DNA from: Pseudomonadota bacterium
GTDB lineage: Bacteria; Pseudomonadota; Alphaproteobacteria; Caulobacterales; Caulobacteraceae
Assembly: GCA_023409795.1 (NCBI GenBank)
Contig: JAEYQX010000142.1
Location: forward strand, 1 to 6,766
Length of the DNA stretch: 6,766 bases
Reading direction: 5' to 3'
Positions 1 to 6,076 of this stretch are shown here, piece by piece. Position numbers and translations under genes: made by a program. The stretch's first letter is position 1. Every line of letters begins with the position of its first letter. A model generated the notes under the pieces. That model did no database searches. It saw nothing but the letters and a program-made list of their open reading frames with translations, and had not been told where the DNA came from.

Positions 1-447
1 GGCTATCCCAAGGCCACCTCGACCGAGTTTGGCCCGGCTGAGGAGCCCGTGGTCGGCCTGATGACCGAATGGACTCAGGGCAACCAGCGCGTCCTGCGCC
101 AGCAGGGCGGCGACCTGGGTGGCACCATGCGCCTGGGGGCCTATGACTCGACGCTTAAGGCGGGCTCCAAGATTGCCGAAATCTATGGCACCTCCGAGAT
201 CAGCGAGCGCCACCGCCACCGCTATGAGGTGAACATCAACTATCGCGACGCCATCGAGGAGAAGGCGGGCCTGATCTTTGCCGGCCTGTCCCCCGACGGT
301 GTCCTGCCCGAGACGGTCGAGCGCGCGGACCATCCGTGGTTCATCGGGGTCCAGTATCACCCTGAATACAAGAGCCGTCCGTTCAAGCCGCACCCGCTGT
401 TCTCCAGCTTCGTCGGTGCCGCCGTCGAGCAGAGCCGCATGGTCTGA
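1..447 (+). CDS. pyrG: CTP synthase, C-terminal part (5' end outside window)
   Basis: CTP synthase makes CTP from UTP, ATP and glutamine in the cytoplasm, the last step of de novo pyrimidine nucleotide synthesis. Only the final 148 codons are present, reading in frame from base 1. They cover the end of the class I glutamine amidotransferase domain. Visible hallmarks are GGTMRLGA, the very typical ERHRHRYEVN segment, HPWFIGVQYHPE and HPLF near the C-terminus. The His and Glu of YHPE (visible residues 120 and 122) are the His-Glu part of the amidotransferase triad; the nucleophilic Cys lies upstream of the window. In Caulobacter this enzyme also forms filaments that affect cell curvature; that is family knowledge, not visible here. 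The gene ends with TGA and is followed 25 bp later by a strong terminator. The ATG at 61 is internal, not the start. Identification is very secure. Confidence 0.97.
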   Translation, partial: GYPKATSTEFGPAEEPVVGLMTEWTQGNQRVLRQQGGDLGGTMRLGAYDSTLKAGSKIAEIYGTSEISERHRHRYEVNINYRDAIEEKAGLIFAGLSPDGVLPETVERADHPWFIGVQYHPEYKSRPFKPHPLFSSFVGAAVEQSRMV

Positions 448-472
448 TCTGGTCGCGACGACCCGCAAATGG

Positions 473-506
473 AAAAGCCCCGGAGTTTGCGCTCCGGGGC
501 TTTTTT
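473..506 (+). terminator. Intrinsic terminator of pyrG
   Basis: There is a perfect 13-bp stem, AAAAGCCCCGGAG (473-485) with CTCCGGGGCTTTT (492-504), a 6-nt loop and a run of six T (501-506). It lies 25 bp after the pyrG stop. The A-rich left arm gives a four-T run on the opposite strand as well, so it may also stop transcripts of the converging SulP gene, whose stop codon is only a few bases to the right. The reverse direction is weaker because its T run is short. Confidence 0.93.
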
Positions 507-512
507 GTTGGC

Positions 513-1997
513 TCAGGCCGGGACCCGCGGCTGGCCCAGGCGGTCGACCAGGACCTGGCTTTCCTGGGCCAGGCCGTTGACCTCGACGACGGCACCCTGC
601 TTGCGATAGCGGGCCAGGACCTTGTCCAGCGCGGCCACGCCGGTCTGGTCCCAGATACGGACCTGGGCCAGGTCCAGGATCACCCGGCGCGGCTGGCCGT
701 GATACTCGAAGCTGGCGACGAACAGGTCGGCCGAGCCAAAGAAGAGCTGGCCCGCGACGCGATAGTGCAGGAGCCCTTCCTCGGCCTCCTCGATCTCGGT
801 CACGGACAGCGTCTTGCCGACCTTTCGCATGAAGAAGATGGCCGAGAGGACGACGCCCAGGACCACGCCCTTGGACAGGTCATGGGTGATGACCACGGTG
901 GCGGTCGTGGCGAGCATGACGATGGTCGACTGCAGCGGCGTCGAGCGCAGCCGCCGGATCGACTGCCAGTCAAAGGAGCCGATGGCCACCACGATCATGA
1001 CGGCAACCAGGGCAGCCATCGGGATCCGGGCGACCCAGGCCTGGAGCACCAGGATCAGGATCAGCAGGAACAGCCCGGCCCACAGGGTCGACAGGCGGCC
1101 GCGCGCGCCGGATGTCACATTGATCATGCTCTGGCCGATCATGGCGCAGCCGGCCATGCCGCCGAAGAAGCCGCTGACGATGTTGGCGATGCCCTGGCCG
1201 CGGGTTTCGCGATCCTTGTCAGAAGGGGTGTCGGTGATGTCGTCGATCAGGCTGGCGGTCAGCAGGGATTCCAGCAGGCCCACGAAGGCCAGGGTCGCCG
1301 AGACCGGGGCGATGATGGCAAGCGTCTCCCAGGTCAGGGGCACCATGGGCAGGTGAAGGCCGGGCAGGGCGGTGGGCAGCTGGCCCATGTCGCCGACCGT
1401 CTTGACGTCCAGGTTCAGGCCAATGGCCACGGCGCTGAGCACCAGGATGGCGACCAGGGCCGAGGGAATGGCCCGGGTCAGGCGCGGCAGGCCCCAGATG
1501 ATGACCAGGCCGGCCGCCACCAGGGCATAGGTCTGCCAGTTCGCGCCGATCAGGTTCGGCATCTGGGCGATGAAGATCAGGATGGCCAGGGAGTTGACGA
1601 ATCCCGTCATCACGCTGCGGCTGACAAAGCGGATGTAGCGCCCCAGCTTCAGCAGGCCGATGATGATCTGGAAGACCCCGCACAGGATCGAGGCGGCGAA
1701 CAGGTATTCGATGCCGTGATCGCGCACCAGGGTGACCATCAGCAGGGCCATGGCCCCGGTTGCGGCCGAGATCATGGCCGGGCGGCCGCCGACAAAGGCG
1801 ATGGTGATGGCGATCAGGACGCTGGCATAGAGGCCAACGGCCGGGTCGACCCCGGCGATCACCGAAAAGGCGATGGACTCCGGGATCAGGGCCAGTGCCA
1901 CCACCGTGCCGGCCATCAGGTCGCGACGGGGACTGGCCAGCCATTGCTGGCGGGCGGATGCAAGGATGGACATCTGTGTTTCAATAGCGCGAGCCAC
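513..1997 (-). CDS. SulP-family inorganic anion transporter with STAS domain
   Basis: This is an inner-membrane SLC26/SulP anion transporter; members move sulfate, bicarbonate or other small anions. It has 494 residues, a normal family length. About residues 27-390 are strongly hydrophobic, with family signatures: LALIPESIAFSVIAG and VGLYAS (34-59), GRPAMISAATGAMALL (71-86), GLLESLLTASLIDD (240-253) and GQGIANIVSGFFGG followed by INVTSG (268-297). A cytoplasmic STAS domain spans about 405-490, with an ILDLAQV strand and a WDQTG loop (449-453). The start is uncertain. A GTG at 1997 gives 494 residues, while an ATG at 1973 gives 486 and begins MSILASARQQW. Neither has a good ribosome site. The gene converges on pyrG and diverges from the aminotransferase gene. 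No carbonic anhydrase or sulfur-assimilation gene lies beside it in the window, so the substrate cannot be assigned. Family call secure, substrate open. Confidence 0.93.
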   Translation of the reverse strand: MARAIETQMSILASARQQWLASPRRDLMAGTVVALALIPESIAFSVIAGVDPAVGLYASVLIAITIAFVGGRPAMISAATGAMALLMVTLVRDHGIEYLFAASILCGVFQIIIGLLKLGRYIRFVSRSVMTGFVNSLAILIFIAQMPNLIGANWQTYALVAAGLVIIWGLPRLTRAIPSALVAILVLSAVAIGLNLDVKTVGDMGQLPTALPGLHLPMVPLTWETLAIIAPVSATLAFVGLLESLLTASLIDDITDTPSDKDRETRGQGIANIVSGFFGGMAGCAMIGQSMINVTSGARGRLSTLWAGLFLLILILVLQAWVARIPMAALVAVMIVVAIGSFDWQSIRRLRSTPLQSTIVMLATTATVVITHDLSKGVVLGVVLSAIFFMRKVGKTLSVTEIEEAEEGLLHYRVAGQLFFGSADLFVASFEYHGQPRRVILDLAQVRIWDQTGVAALDKVLARYRKQGAVVEVNGLAQESQVLVDRLGQPRVPA

Positions 1998-2070
1998 GAG
2001 GGCCCGGGTTTCCCGACGGGTCGGCGGACGGGATAGCCACCCGCGCGCTCAGCCAGCCGCGGGGTCCAGG

Positions 2071-2099
2071 TTCGTCGCCCTGATGCTGCGCGGCGTCAA
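2071..2099 (-). promoter_or_regulatory. Possible promoter for the SulP gene
   Basis: Read on the minus strand, TTGACGC (2099-2093) matches the Caulobacter housekeeping -35 element. After a 14-bp gap, GCGACGAA (2078-2071) partly matches the GCTANAWC -10 element, at four of seven informative positions. The transcript would start near 2063, giving a leader of roughly 65-90 nt. The -35 match is good and the -10 match weak, so this is tentative. Confidence 0.3.
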
Positions 2100-2262
2100 A
2101 AAGATCAAGTCCCCGGCGGATTCGACGAAGGGCCAGGCCATCTGCCCAGCTTTAGGTGACCTCAGCCTGGGTGCAGGATTTCTGCATGGTGGCGCGGGTG
2201 GGCGTGTGGGAGGTTGGCTCATCCCTCGAGTGAGAGGGCGTTTTCTCCCCTCATCGACCCTG

Positions 2263-2303
2263 CGGGTCGCGCGGCTGTCCTGTGGCGCGCGACCCGGTTT
2301 TTT
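2263..2303 (+). terminator. Terminator-like hairpin upstream of the aminotransferase gene
   Basis: There is a perfect 11-bp GC-rich stem, CGGGTCGCGCG (2263-2273) with CGCGCGACCCG (2286-2296), a 12-nt loop, then G and six T (2298-2303). It has the full form of an intrinsic terminator on the + strand, yet no + strand gene lies upstream within 1.8 kb because SulP runs the other way. It could end an unannotated small RNA, block antisense transcripts, or attenuate a transcript that starts further upstream. Its last T bases overlap the candidate -35 of the downstream gene. Confidence 0.7.
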
Positions 2304-2327
2304 GACGGTGAGCGCGTTCGCGATAGG
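2302..2327 (+). promoter_or_regulatory. Candidate housekeeping promoter, probably giving a leaderless mRNA
   Basis: TTGACGG (2302-2308) matches the Caulobacter -35 consensus TTGaCGS exactly. After 11 bp, GCGATAGG (2320-2327) resembles the -10 element GCTANAWC, at four of seven informative positions. A start 6-9 bp downstream would fall at about 2333-2336, on or next to the ATG at 2336. This agrees with the lack of a clear ribosome site and with the terminator-like hairpin ending at 2303. Confidence 0.5.
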
Positions 2328-2335
2328 CTGGCTCC

Positions 2336-3511
2336 ATGCGCCTGAACCCCATTTTTTCTAGCCTGCCGACCACGGTGTTCGAGCGTATGTCAGGCCTGGC
2401 GCGCGCCCATGACGCCATCAACCTGGGCCAGGGCTTTCCCGATGGCGAGGAGCCGCAGGACCTGCTGCAGGCCGCCGCCAGGGCCCTGACCGAGCGGCCC
2501 AACCAGTATGCCCCGTCGCGGGGCCTGCCAGAGCTGCGGGCCGGGGTCGCCGACTTCTATAATCGTCACGACGGCCTGGGGCTTAGCGACCAGAACGTCA
2601 TCGTGACTTCGGGCGCGACCGAGGGGCTGTGTGCGGCCCTGCTGGCCGTCATTTCGCCCGGCGACGAGGTGATCATCATCGAGCCCGCCTATGACGCCTA
2701 CCGCCCGCTGATCGAACGGGCCGGGGGGCTTGTGCGGACGGTGGCGCTCAGCCCGCCGCAATGGCGCATCGATCGGGACCTGCTGGAGCGGGCCGTGACC
2801 AGCCGCACGCGCGCCGTGGTCTTCAACAACCCGCTCAACCCGGCAGGCCGGGCCTTTGACCTGGACGAGGTCGAGGCGGTGGCCGGGCTTTGCCGCGATC
2901 ATGACCTGGTCGCCATCAGTGACGAGGTCTGGGAACGGCTGGTGTTTGACGGGCGACGCCATATTGCCCTGGCCAGCCGCCCGGGCATGGCCGAACGCAC
3001 CCTGAAGGTCGGATCGGCTGGCAAGCTGTTCGGCCTGACGGGCTGGAAGATCGGCTTCCTGGTCGGCGAAGGGCCTTTGCTGGAGGCCGCAGCCAAGGCG
3101 CACCAGTTCATCACCTTTGCCAGTGCACCCAACCTGCAGCTCGCTGTGGCCGAGGGGCTGGCCTGGCCCGAAGAACGGTTCGAGGCACAGGCCCTGGCCC
3201 ATGGGCGCTCACGCGATGTGCTGGCCAGGGCCCTGGTCCGCCACGGCTATGTGGTCCTGCCATCGCAGGCGACCTATTTCCTGTGCGTGGACCTGGCCGC
3301 CTCCGGCATCGACCTGGGCGCGGCCGAGTTTGCCGAATGGGCGGTCCGGCACCACGGGATTGCCGCCATTCCGGTGTCGGCCTTCATGTCCTCGGGCGAG
3401 GGGCAGTCCATTCTCAGGCTGTGCTTTGCCAAGCCCGATGGGGTGCTGGAGCGCGCGGCCCAGCGCCTGGGCGAGGCGCGACGGGCCTTCCTGGGGCCTG
3501 TGCCAGCCTGA
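2336..3511 (+). CDS. PLP-dependent class I/II aminotransferase
   Basis: This is a cytoplasmic fold-type I aminotransferase of 391 residues, the usual length. In order: substrate-entry motif INLGQGFPDG (28-37), cofactor-loop TSGATEGL (91-98), EPAYDAY with Tyr119, NNPLNPAG (164-171) with the conserved Asn168, SDEVWE (195-200) with Asp196 pairing with the pyridine nitrogen, and SAGKLFGLTGWKIG (227-240) with Lys230 as the Schiff-base lysine. Arg361 in ILRLCF is the expected carboxylate-binding arginine. The GKLFGLTGWKIG style fits the group that includes methionine/glutamine aminotransferase (YbdL-like), kynurenine aminotransferase and some succinyldiaminopimelate aminotransferases; the amino donor cannot be chosen from sequence alone. 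The start at 2336 is supported by conserved N-terminal residues and by a promoter that would place transcription at the ATG. The gene converges on the heme oxygenase gene with 19 bp between stop codons. All key catalytic residues are present. Confidence 0.93.
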   Translation: MRLNPIFSSLPTTVFERMSGLARAHDAINLGQGFPDGEEPQDLLQAAARALTERPNQYAPSRGLPELRAGVADFYNRHDGLGLSDQNVIVTSGATEGLCAALLAVISPGDEVIIIEPAYDAYRPLIERAGGLVRTVALSPPQWRIDRDLLERAVTSRTRAVVFNNPLNPAGRAFDLDEVEAVAGLCRDHDLVAISDEVWERLVFDGRRHIALASRPGMAERTLKVGSAGKLFGLTGWKIGFLVGEGPLLEAAAKAHQFITFASAPNLQLAVAEGLAWPEERFEAQALAHGRSRDVLARALVRHGYVVLPSQATYFLCVDLAASGIDLGAAEFAEWAVRHHGIAAIPVSAFMSSGEGQSILRLCFAKPDGVLERAAQRLGEARRAFLGPVPA

Positions 3512-3536
3512 TCTTCCTGTCCCCGACGAATCAGGC
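3506..3536. repeat. Inverted repeat spanning both convergent stop codons
   Basis: GCCTGAT (3506-3512) and ATCAGGC (3530-3536) form a perfect 7-bp inverted repeat around a 17-nt loop. Each arm contains the TGA stop of one of the two converging genes. No T run follows on either strand, so it is not a typical intrinsic terminator. It could be a weak shared 3'-end structure, or arise because both genes happen to end in similar codons. Confidence 0.5.
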
Positions 3537-4127
3537 GGCGGCGTCCTGGTAGAAGACCTGGTCCACCAGAGAGCGGACCCGGCGGAAGGCCGCCTGGGCT
3601 CCAAGGTCCACCCGCGCTTCCTCGGCCGGGGTGAGGATGGGGGCATCCAGCGCGGCGGTAAAGCTGCGCCAGGCATTGGCCCGGCCCTCGGGCGCAGCGG
3701 CCAGGTGCCGCGCGCCGAAATCCTCGGACAGACCCAGCCGGGCCGCGGCTTTCAGCAGGAAGGCGGCCCCAAGGTTGGAGCCCTCGGCAACGTAGAGCCA
3801 GCCCAGCGCCGTCGGAACATCAGGCCTTTCGCCGGGGCGAAAGGCGGGCAGCGGCTGGTGGGGCAGGGGGTCTGCCCGCAGGTCACGAAGATCCTGCACG
3901 ACATGGCCGTGGCGGCAGCGGTCCCGCAGGTCCGGTATCAGCGCCTGCAGCTCCTCCGCGTCATAAAGGGCGGCAATATCGCTGTGAAAGGCGTGCTGGA
4001 CCTGGGCGAACCGGACATAGCGGTCGCGGTGGCCAAAGGGATCGGCCGCCATGATGGCGCGGTCCAGGCCGTCGTGGACCTCATGGCTGGTGGTCTTCAG
4101 GCGGCGGGCACGGCTGGCTTCAGGCAT
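3531..4127 (-). CDS. Biliverdin-producing heme oxygenase, HemO/PigA-like
   Basis: Heme oxygenase opens the heme ring with oxygen and electrons, releasing iron, carbon monoxide and biliverdin, in the cytoplasm. The protein has 198 residues, normal for bacterial members. The N-terminal LKTTSHEVHDGLD (10-22) aligns with the family pattern LK-x2-T-x3-H and places the proximal heme ligand at His18. The distal-helix motif is WLYVAEGSNLGAAFLL (110-125), with the GxxxG pair Gly116 and Gly120. EGSNLGA is typical of the HemO/PigA branch rather than the GDLSGG type of HmuO and mammalian enzymes. GRANAWRSF (148-156) is a further family segment. The ATG at 4127 has a weak GAGAG-type site upstream. It diverges from the lipoprotein-receptor unit, suggesting but not proving a role in using imported heme iron. 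No phytochrome gene is visible, so a BphO role supplying biliverdin chromophore cannot be excluded. The cleavage position in heme is not predictable here. Confidence 0.87.
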   Translation of the reverse strand: MPEASRARRLKTTSHEVHDGLDRAIMAADPFGHRDRYVRFAQVQHAFHSDIAALYDAEELQALIPDLRDRCRHGHVVQDLRDLRADPLPHQPLPAFRPGERPDVPTALGWLYVAEGSNLGAAFLLKAAARLGLSEDFGARHLAAAPEGRANAWRSFTAALDAPILTPAEEARVDLGAQAAFRRVRSLVDQVFYQDAAA

Positions 4128-4356
4128 TGTCTGTCTCTCAGGGCGAACCGGGCATCCGGGCCTTGGTCAGGCGCGGACGGCGACGTTTCCCCTATCAGTC
4201 ACTGGGTTGCGGCGCGTGTAAACGCCTGATTGTCCAGCCCGATCCCGATAGACGCGATCTGTCATCCCGGTCGCCCGGCAAATGTGACGATCGGTCCGTG
4301 GGGTGAGTAAATGTGTTCAAATCATCGCGAAAATCACAGCGTTTCTCCAACAAACC

Positions 4357-4381
4357 TTCACTGATCCGGGCAAGTTAGTTG
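4357..4381 (+). promoter_or_regulatory. Weak candidate promoter of the lipoprotein-receptor unit
   Basis: TTCACT (4357-4362) and GTTAGTTG (4374-4381), 11 bp apart, partly match the Caulobacter elements TTGACG and GCTANAWC. Transcription would start near 4388 and give a leader of about 97 nt to the ATG at 4485. Neither element is close to consensus, so an activator or another sigma factor may be involved. Confidence 0.25.
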
Positions 4382-4426
4382 GCGGTTCTTGTTCCTATCC
4401 ATGGCCTGCAAAGGCAGGAGGGGGCC

Positions 4427-4471
4427 GTGACCGTGGTGTCGTGTCTGTGTCCTGCTGTTCAGCTCTTTTGA
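4427..4471 (+). CDS. Possible 14-codon leader ORF with a CLC motif
   Basis: A GTG at 4427 preceded by a strong ribosome site, AGGAGG (4416-4421, 5-nt spacing), opens a reading frame of 14 codons ending in TGA at 4469-4471. The peptide would read MTVVSCLCPAVQLF. The stop lies 13 nt before the preferred ATG of the lipoprotein gene, close enough for coupled translation, and the frame differs from that gene. AGGAGG is the best ribosome site in the window, better than those of the recognisable genes. A small hairpin, CCTGC (4405-4409) with GCAGG (4414-4418), covers part of it. A 9-codon ATG frame from 4401 ends at 4430, overlapping the GTG in a GTGA arrangement. Such short frames can arise by chance, so coding is unproven. 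Confidence 0.3.
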   Translation: MTVVSCLCPAVQLF

Positions 4472-4473
4472 TC

Positions 4474-4478
4474 GGTGG
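4474..4478 (+). promoter_or_regulatory. Ribosome binding site that favours ATG 4485
   Basis: GGTGG at 4474-4478 directly abuts the ATG at 4479, which is too close to serve it, but lies 6 nt before the in-frame ATG at 4485, a normal distance. This favours the second ATG as start of the lipoprotein gene. The choice changes only two residues ahead of the signal peptide. Confidence 0.55.
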
Positions 4479-4484
4479 ATGACC

Positions 4485-5993
4485 ATGACCTCCAACTTCA
4501 AGACCCTGCTTGCCGTGGCGGCGAGCACTCTGGCCCTGGCGGCCTGCGGCGGCTCGGCCGAAGTGGCTTCGCCGGGCGAAGGTGACTTCGGCGGTGGCGG
4601 CGGTGGCGGCGATGGTGGCACCACGCCTCCGCCGACCTCGGGGACGGGCGCTGCGGCTGACTGCCCCACCGGCTTTGCCAACGTGGGCCTGATCGCCAAC
4701 GACACCCTGCGCGTCTGCCAGCTGCCGACCCAGATCAACGGCAACCTGACCGTGCCGCTGCGCGCCGGCACCATCTACTCGATCTCGGGCCGCACCTCGG
4801 TCGGCACCGACATGGGCCTGAACCCGGCTGCTCCGTCGGGCACCCAGGGCATCCTGACCGTCGAAGCCGGCGTCAAGATCTTCGCTTCGGGCGGCGGCGA
4901 CTACCTGATCATCAACCGTGGCTCGCAGATCTTCGCCGAAGGCACGGCTTCGAACCCGATCGTCTTCACCAGCCGCCAGAACATCGAAGGCACCACCGGC
5001 GAGAACTCGCACGGCCAGTGGGGCGGCATCGTCATCGCCGGCCGCGCTCCGCAAGCCGGCTGCCAGCTGACCGCTCCGGTCACCTGCACCGGCCAGGTCG
5101 AGGGCACGGACGCCTTCTACGGCGGCAATACCCCGGCTGATAACTCGGGCCGCCTGCGCTATGTCCAGATCCGCTACTCGGGCTTTGAAATCGCCACCGG
5201 CAACGAACTCCAGGCCCTGACCCTGGCCGGCGTCGGTTCGGGCACGACGATCGAATACGTGCAGTCGCACAACTCGTCGGACGACGGCATCGAGATCTTC
5301 GGCGGTAACGTCAACCTGCGCCACATCGTCATCACCGGTGCCGACGACGACGCCTTCGACACCGACACCGGCTGGCGCGGTGGTGCCCAGTTCGGCATCG
5401 TGACGCAGCGCGCCCCGAACGCCACCAGCCGTTCGGCCGGCTTCGAGTTCTCGGCCGCCCCGGCCTCCACCCCGCTGGCCTCGCGCTACAACTCGCAGCC
5501 GAAGATCGCCAACTGGACCCTGGTTGGCCGTAACTCGCCGACCAATGCCCACACCGTGGCCCACTTCGACACGGGTACCCAGGCCACCGTGGTCAACTCG
5601 GTCTTCACCAGCGCTGCCGGCTCGCAAGCGGGCTGCCTGGACATCGCCGATGCCGATACCGCCAGCGTGAACCCGGTGTTCAACTCGGTCTTCATGTCCT
5701 GCGATATCTCGTATCGCTCGAACAACGCGGCCCGTTCGGAAAGCGTCTTCACCAAGGGCTCGAACAACGTGGCCAAGGGCACCTCGACCCTGACGGCTCC
5801 GAGCGGCACCTCGATCACCGGCCAGGTCCTGACCTTCATCAACGGTGCCAACGAGTCGGCCGTGACCCCGGTCAAGGCTTCCTCGGTCCACGCCTTCTTC
5901 ACCGACACCGACTACATCGGGGCCGTCAAGAACAGCGGCGACACCTGGTGGCGCGGCTGGACCTGCGGTCTGACCGACGGCGCCAAGTGCTGA
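4485..5993 (+). CDS. Surface-type lipoprotein with predicted right-handed beta-helix, paired with a TonB receptor
   Basis: The protein has 502 residues from the preferred ATG (504 from 4479) and its function is unknown. A lipoprotein signal peptide ends in the lipobox LAAC with lipidated Cys21; Gly at +2 fits outer-membrane sorting. A flexible tether rich in Gly, Thr and Pro follows (about 30-58). The rest is short turns of alternating strands and loops, including VEAGVKIFASGGG (126-138), SNPIVFTS (156-163), HGQWGGIVIAG (176-186), SGRLRYVQIRYSG (221-233), LTLAGVGSGTTIEYV (245-259), SSDDGIEIFGG (264-274) and ADDDAFDTDTGW (286-297). This pattern is typical of a secreted beta-helix family found beside TonB-dependent receptors and often misnamed multidrug transporter; there are no membrane segments to support that name. 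Eight further cysteines (60, 78, 193, 201, 384, 406, 494, 502) could form disulfides, and the Asp-rich loops could bind metal. The C-terminus contains DTWWRGWTCG. Strong codon bias hints at high expression. No enzymatic site was identified. Confidence 0.85.
   Translation: MTSNFKTLLAVAASTLALAACGGSAEVASPGEGDFGGGGGGGDGGTTPPPTSGTGAAADCPTGFANVGLIANDTLRVCQLPTQINGNLTVPLRAGTIYSISGRTSVGTDMGLNPAAPSGTQGILTVEAGVKIFASGGGDYLIINRGSQIFAEGTASNPIVFTSRQNIEGTTGENSHGQWGGIVIAGRAPQAGCQLTAPVTCTGQVEGTDAFYGGNTPADNSGRLRYVQIRYSGFEIATGNELQALTLAGVGSGTTIEYVQSHNSSDDGIEIFGGNVNLRHIVITGADDDAFDTDTGWRGGAQFGIVTQRAPNATSRSAGFEFSAAPASTPLASRYNSQPKIANWTLVGRNSPTNAHTVAHFDTGTQATVVNSVFTSAAGSQAGCLDIADADTASVNPVFNSVFMSCDISYRSNNAARSESVFTKGSNNVAKGTSTLTAPSGTSITGQVLTFINGANESAVTPVKASSVHAFFTDTDYIGAVKNSGDTWWRGWTCGLTDGAKC
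4590..4619 (+). repeat. GGC/GGT repeat coding a glycine linker
   Basis: Ten codons that are all GGC or GGT except one GAT encode seven Gly, Asp and two Gly. They form the flexible tether just after the lipid anchor. Length changes by whole codons would keep the frame, so the tether could vary between strains. Confidence 0.8.
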
Positions 5994-6015
5994 TCCACAC
6001 GCACTGACGACAGGG

Positions 6016-6037
6016 GCGGCGAGGGCAACCTCGCCGC
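6016..6037 (+). other. GNRA-capped hairpin between lipoprotein and receptor genes
   Basis: GCGGCGAGG (6016-6024) and CCTCGCCGC (6029-6037) form a perfect 9-bp stem closed by the tetraloop GCAA. It begins 22 bp after the lipoprotein stop and ends 39 bp before the receptor ATG. No T run follows, so it is not a standard terminator. It could stabilise the 3' end of the lipoprotein message after cleavage, allowing more lipoprotein than receptor to be made. Confidence 0.65.
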
Positions 6038-6076
6038 ATCCCGATTCCGGTTAGAAATCCTGCAAGGCAAGCCCCA

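Larger units (their letters stand above)
1998..2335. other. Divergent intergenic spacer without a convincing gene
   Basis: This 338-bp stretch separates the divergent SulP and aminotransferase genes. A + strand frame stays open through it, but that frame runs through the terminator-like hairpin and into the aminotransferase gene without resembling a protein. Structure is concentrated in the right half: a small TGCAG/CTGCA hairpin (2172-2186), CCCTC/GAGGG (2223-2238) followed by TTTT, and a strong stem with a T run (2263-2303). Candidate promoters lie at both ends. The spacer may therefore encode a short untranslated transcript, but no known RNA family was recognised. Confidence 0.5.
4128..4484. 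other. Divergent regulatory spacer between heme oxygenase and lipoprotein genes
   Basis: This is a spacer of about 350 bp. It holds an imperfect dyad, CGATC-T-GTCA (4255-4264) with TGACGATCG (4285-4293), and a direct repeat AAATGTG at 4280-4286 and 4309-4315, 29 bp apart. It also has a more AT-rich block around 4305-4360, a weak promoter-like pair TTCACT (4357-4362) and GTTAGTTG (4374-4381) for the + strand, and a small leader ORF. I found no convincing Fur, FixK, Zur or complete Pho-box palindrome. CTGTCAT at 4259-4265 equals one Pho half-site, but the second half is absent. Confidence 0.5.

Noticed and set aside
699..2036. Long open frame (445 codons) on the + strand opposite the SulP gene
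   Set aside because: Its translation is dominated by Gly, Asp, Gln and His with no domain pattern, as expected from the GC-rich third positions of the real gene. The SulP frame has clear family motifs.
2119..2123. GANTC sites (also 3528-3532 and 6043-6047) as cell-cycle methylation switches
   Set aside because: Several GANTC sites occur inside genes as well. Without conservation or expression data, their presence in spacers means little.
2083..2361. Possible 92-codon gene on the + strand starting at ATG 2083
   Set aside because: It runs through the terminator-like hairpin and into the aminotransferase start, has no clear ribosome site, and its composition does not resemble a conserved protein.
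4259..4276. Pho box (CTGTCAT half-site) upstream of the lipoprotein gene
   Set aside because: The second half-site expected 11 bp further on matches at only two of seven positions, so a single heptamer is not enough.
4590..4619. Glycine codon repeat as a phase-variation switch
   Set aside because: The repeat unit is one codon, so slippage would alter tether length but not turn the gene off.
4395..5891. Open frame of 498 codons on the minus strand opposite the lipoprotein gene
   Set aside because: It has low-complexity Arg, Gly, Asp and Val composition with no recognisable fold. It is a product of strong codon bias in the real gene, which has a signal peptide and family motifs.
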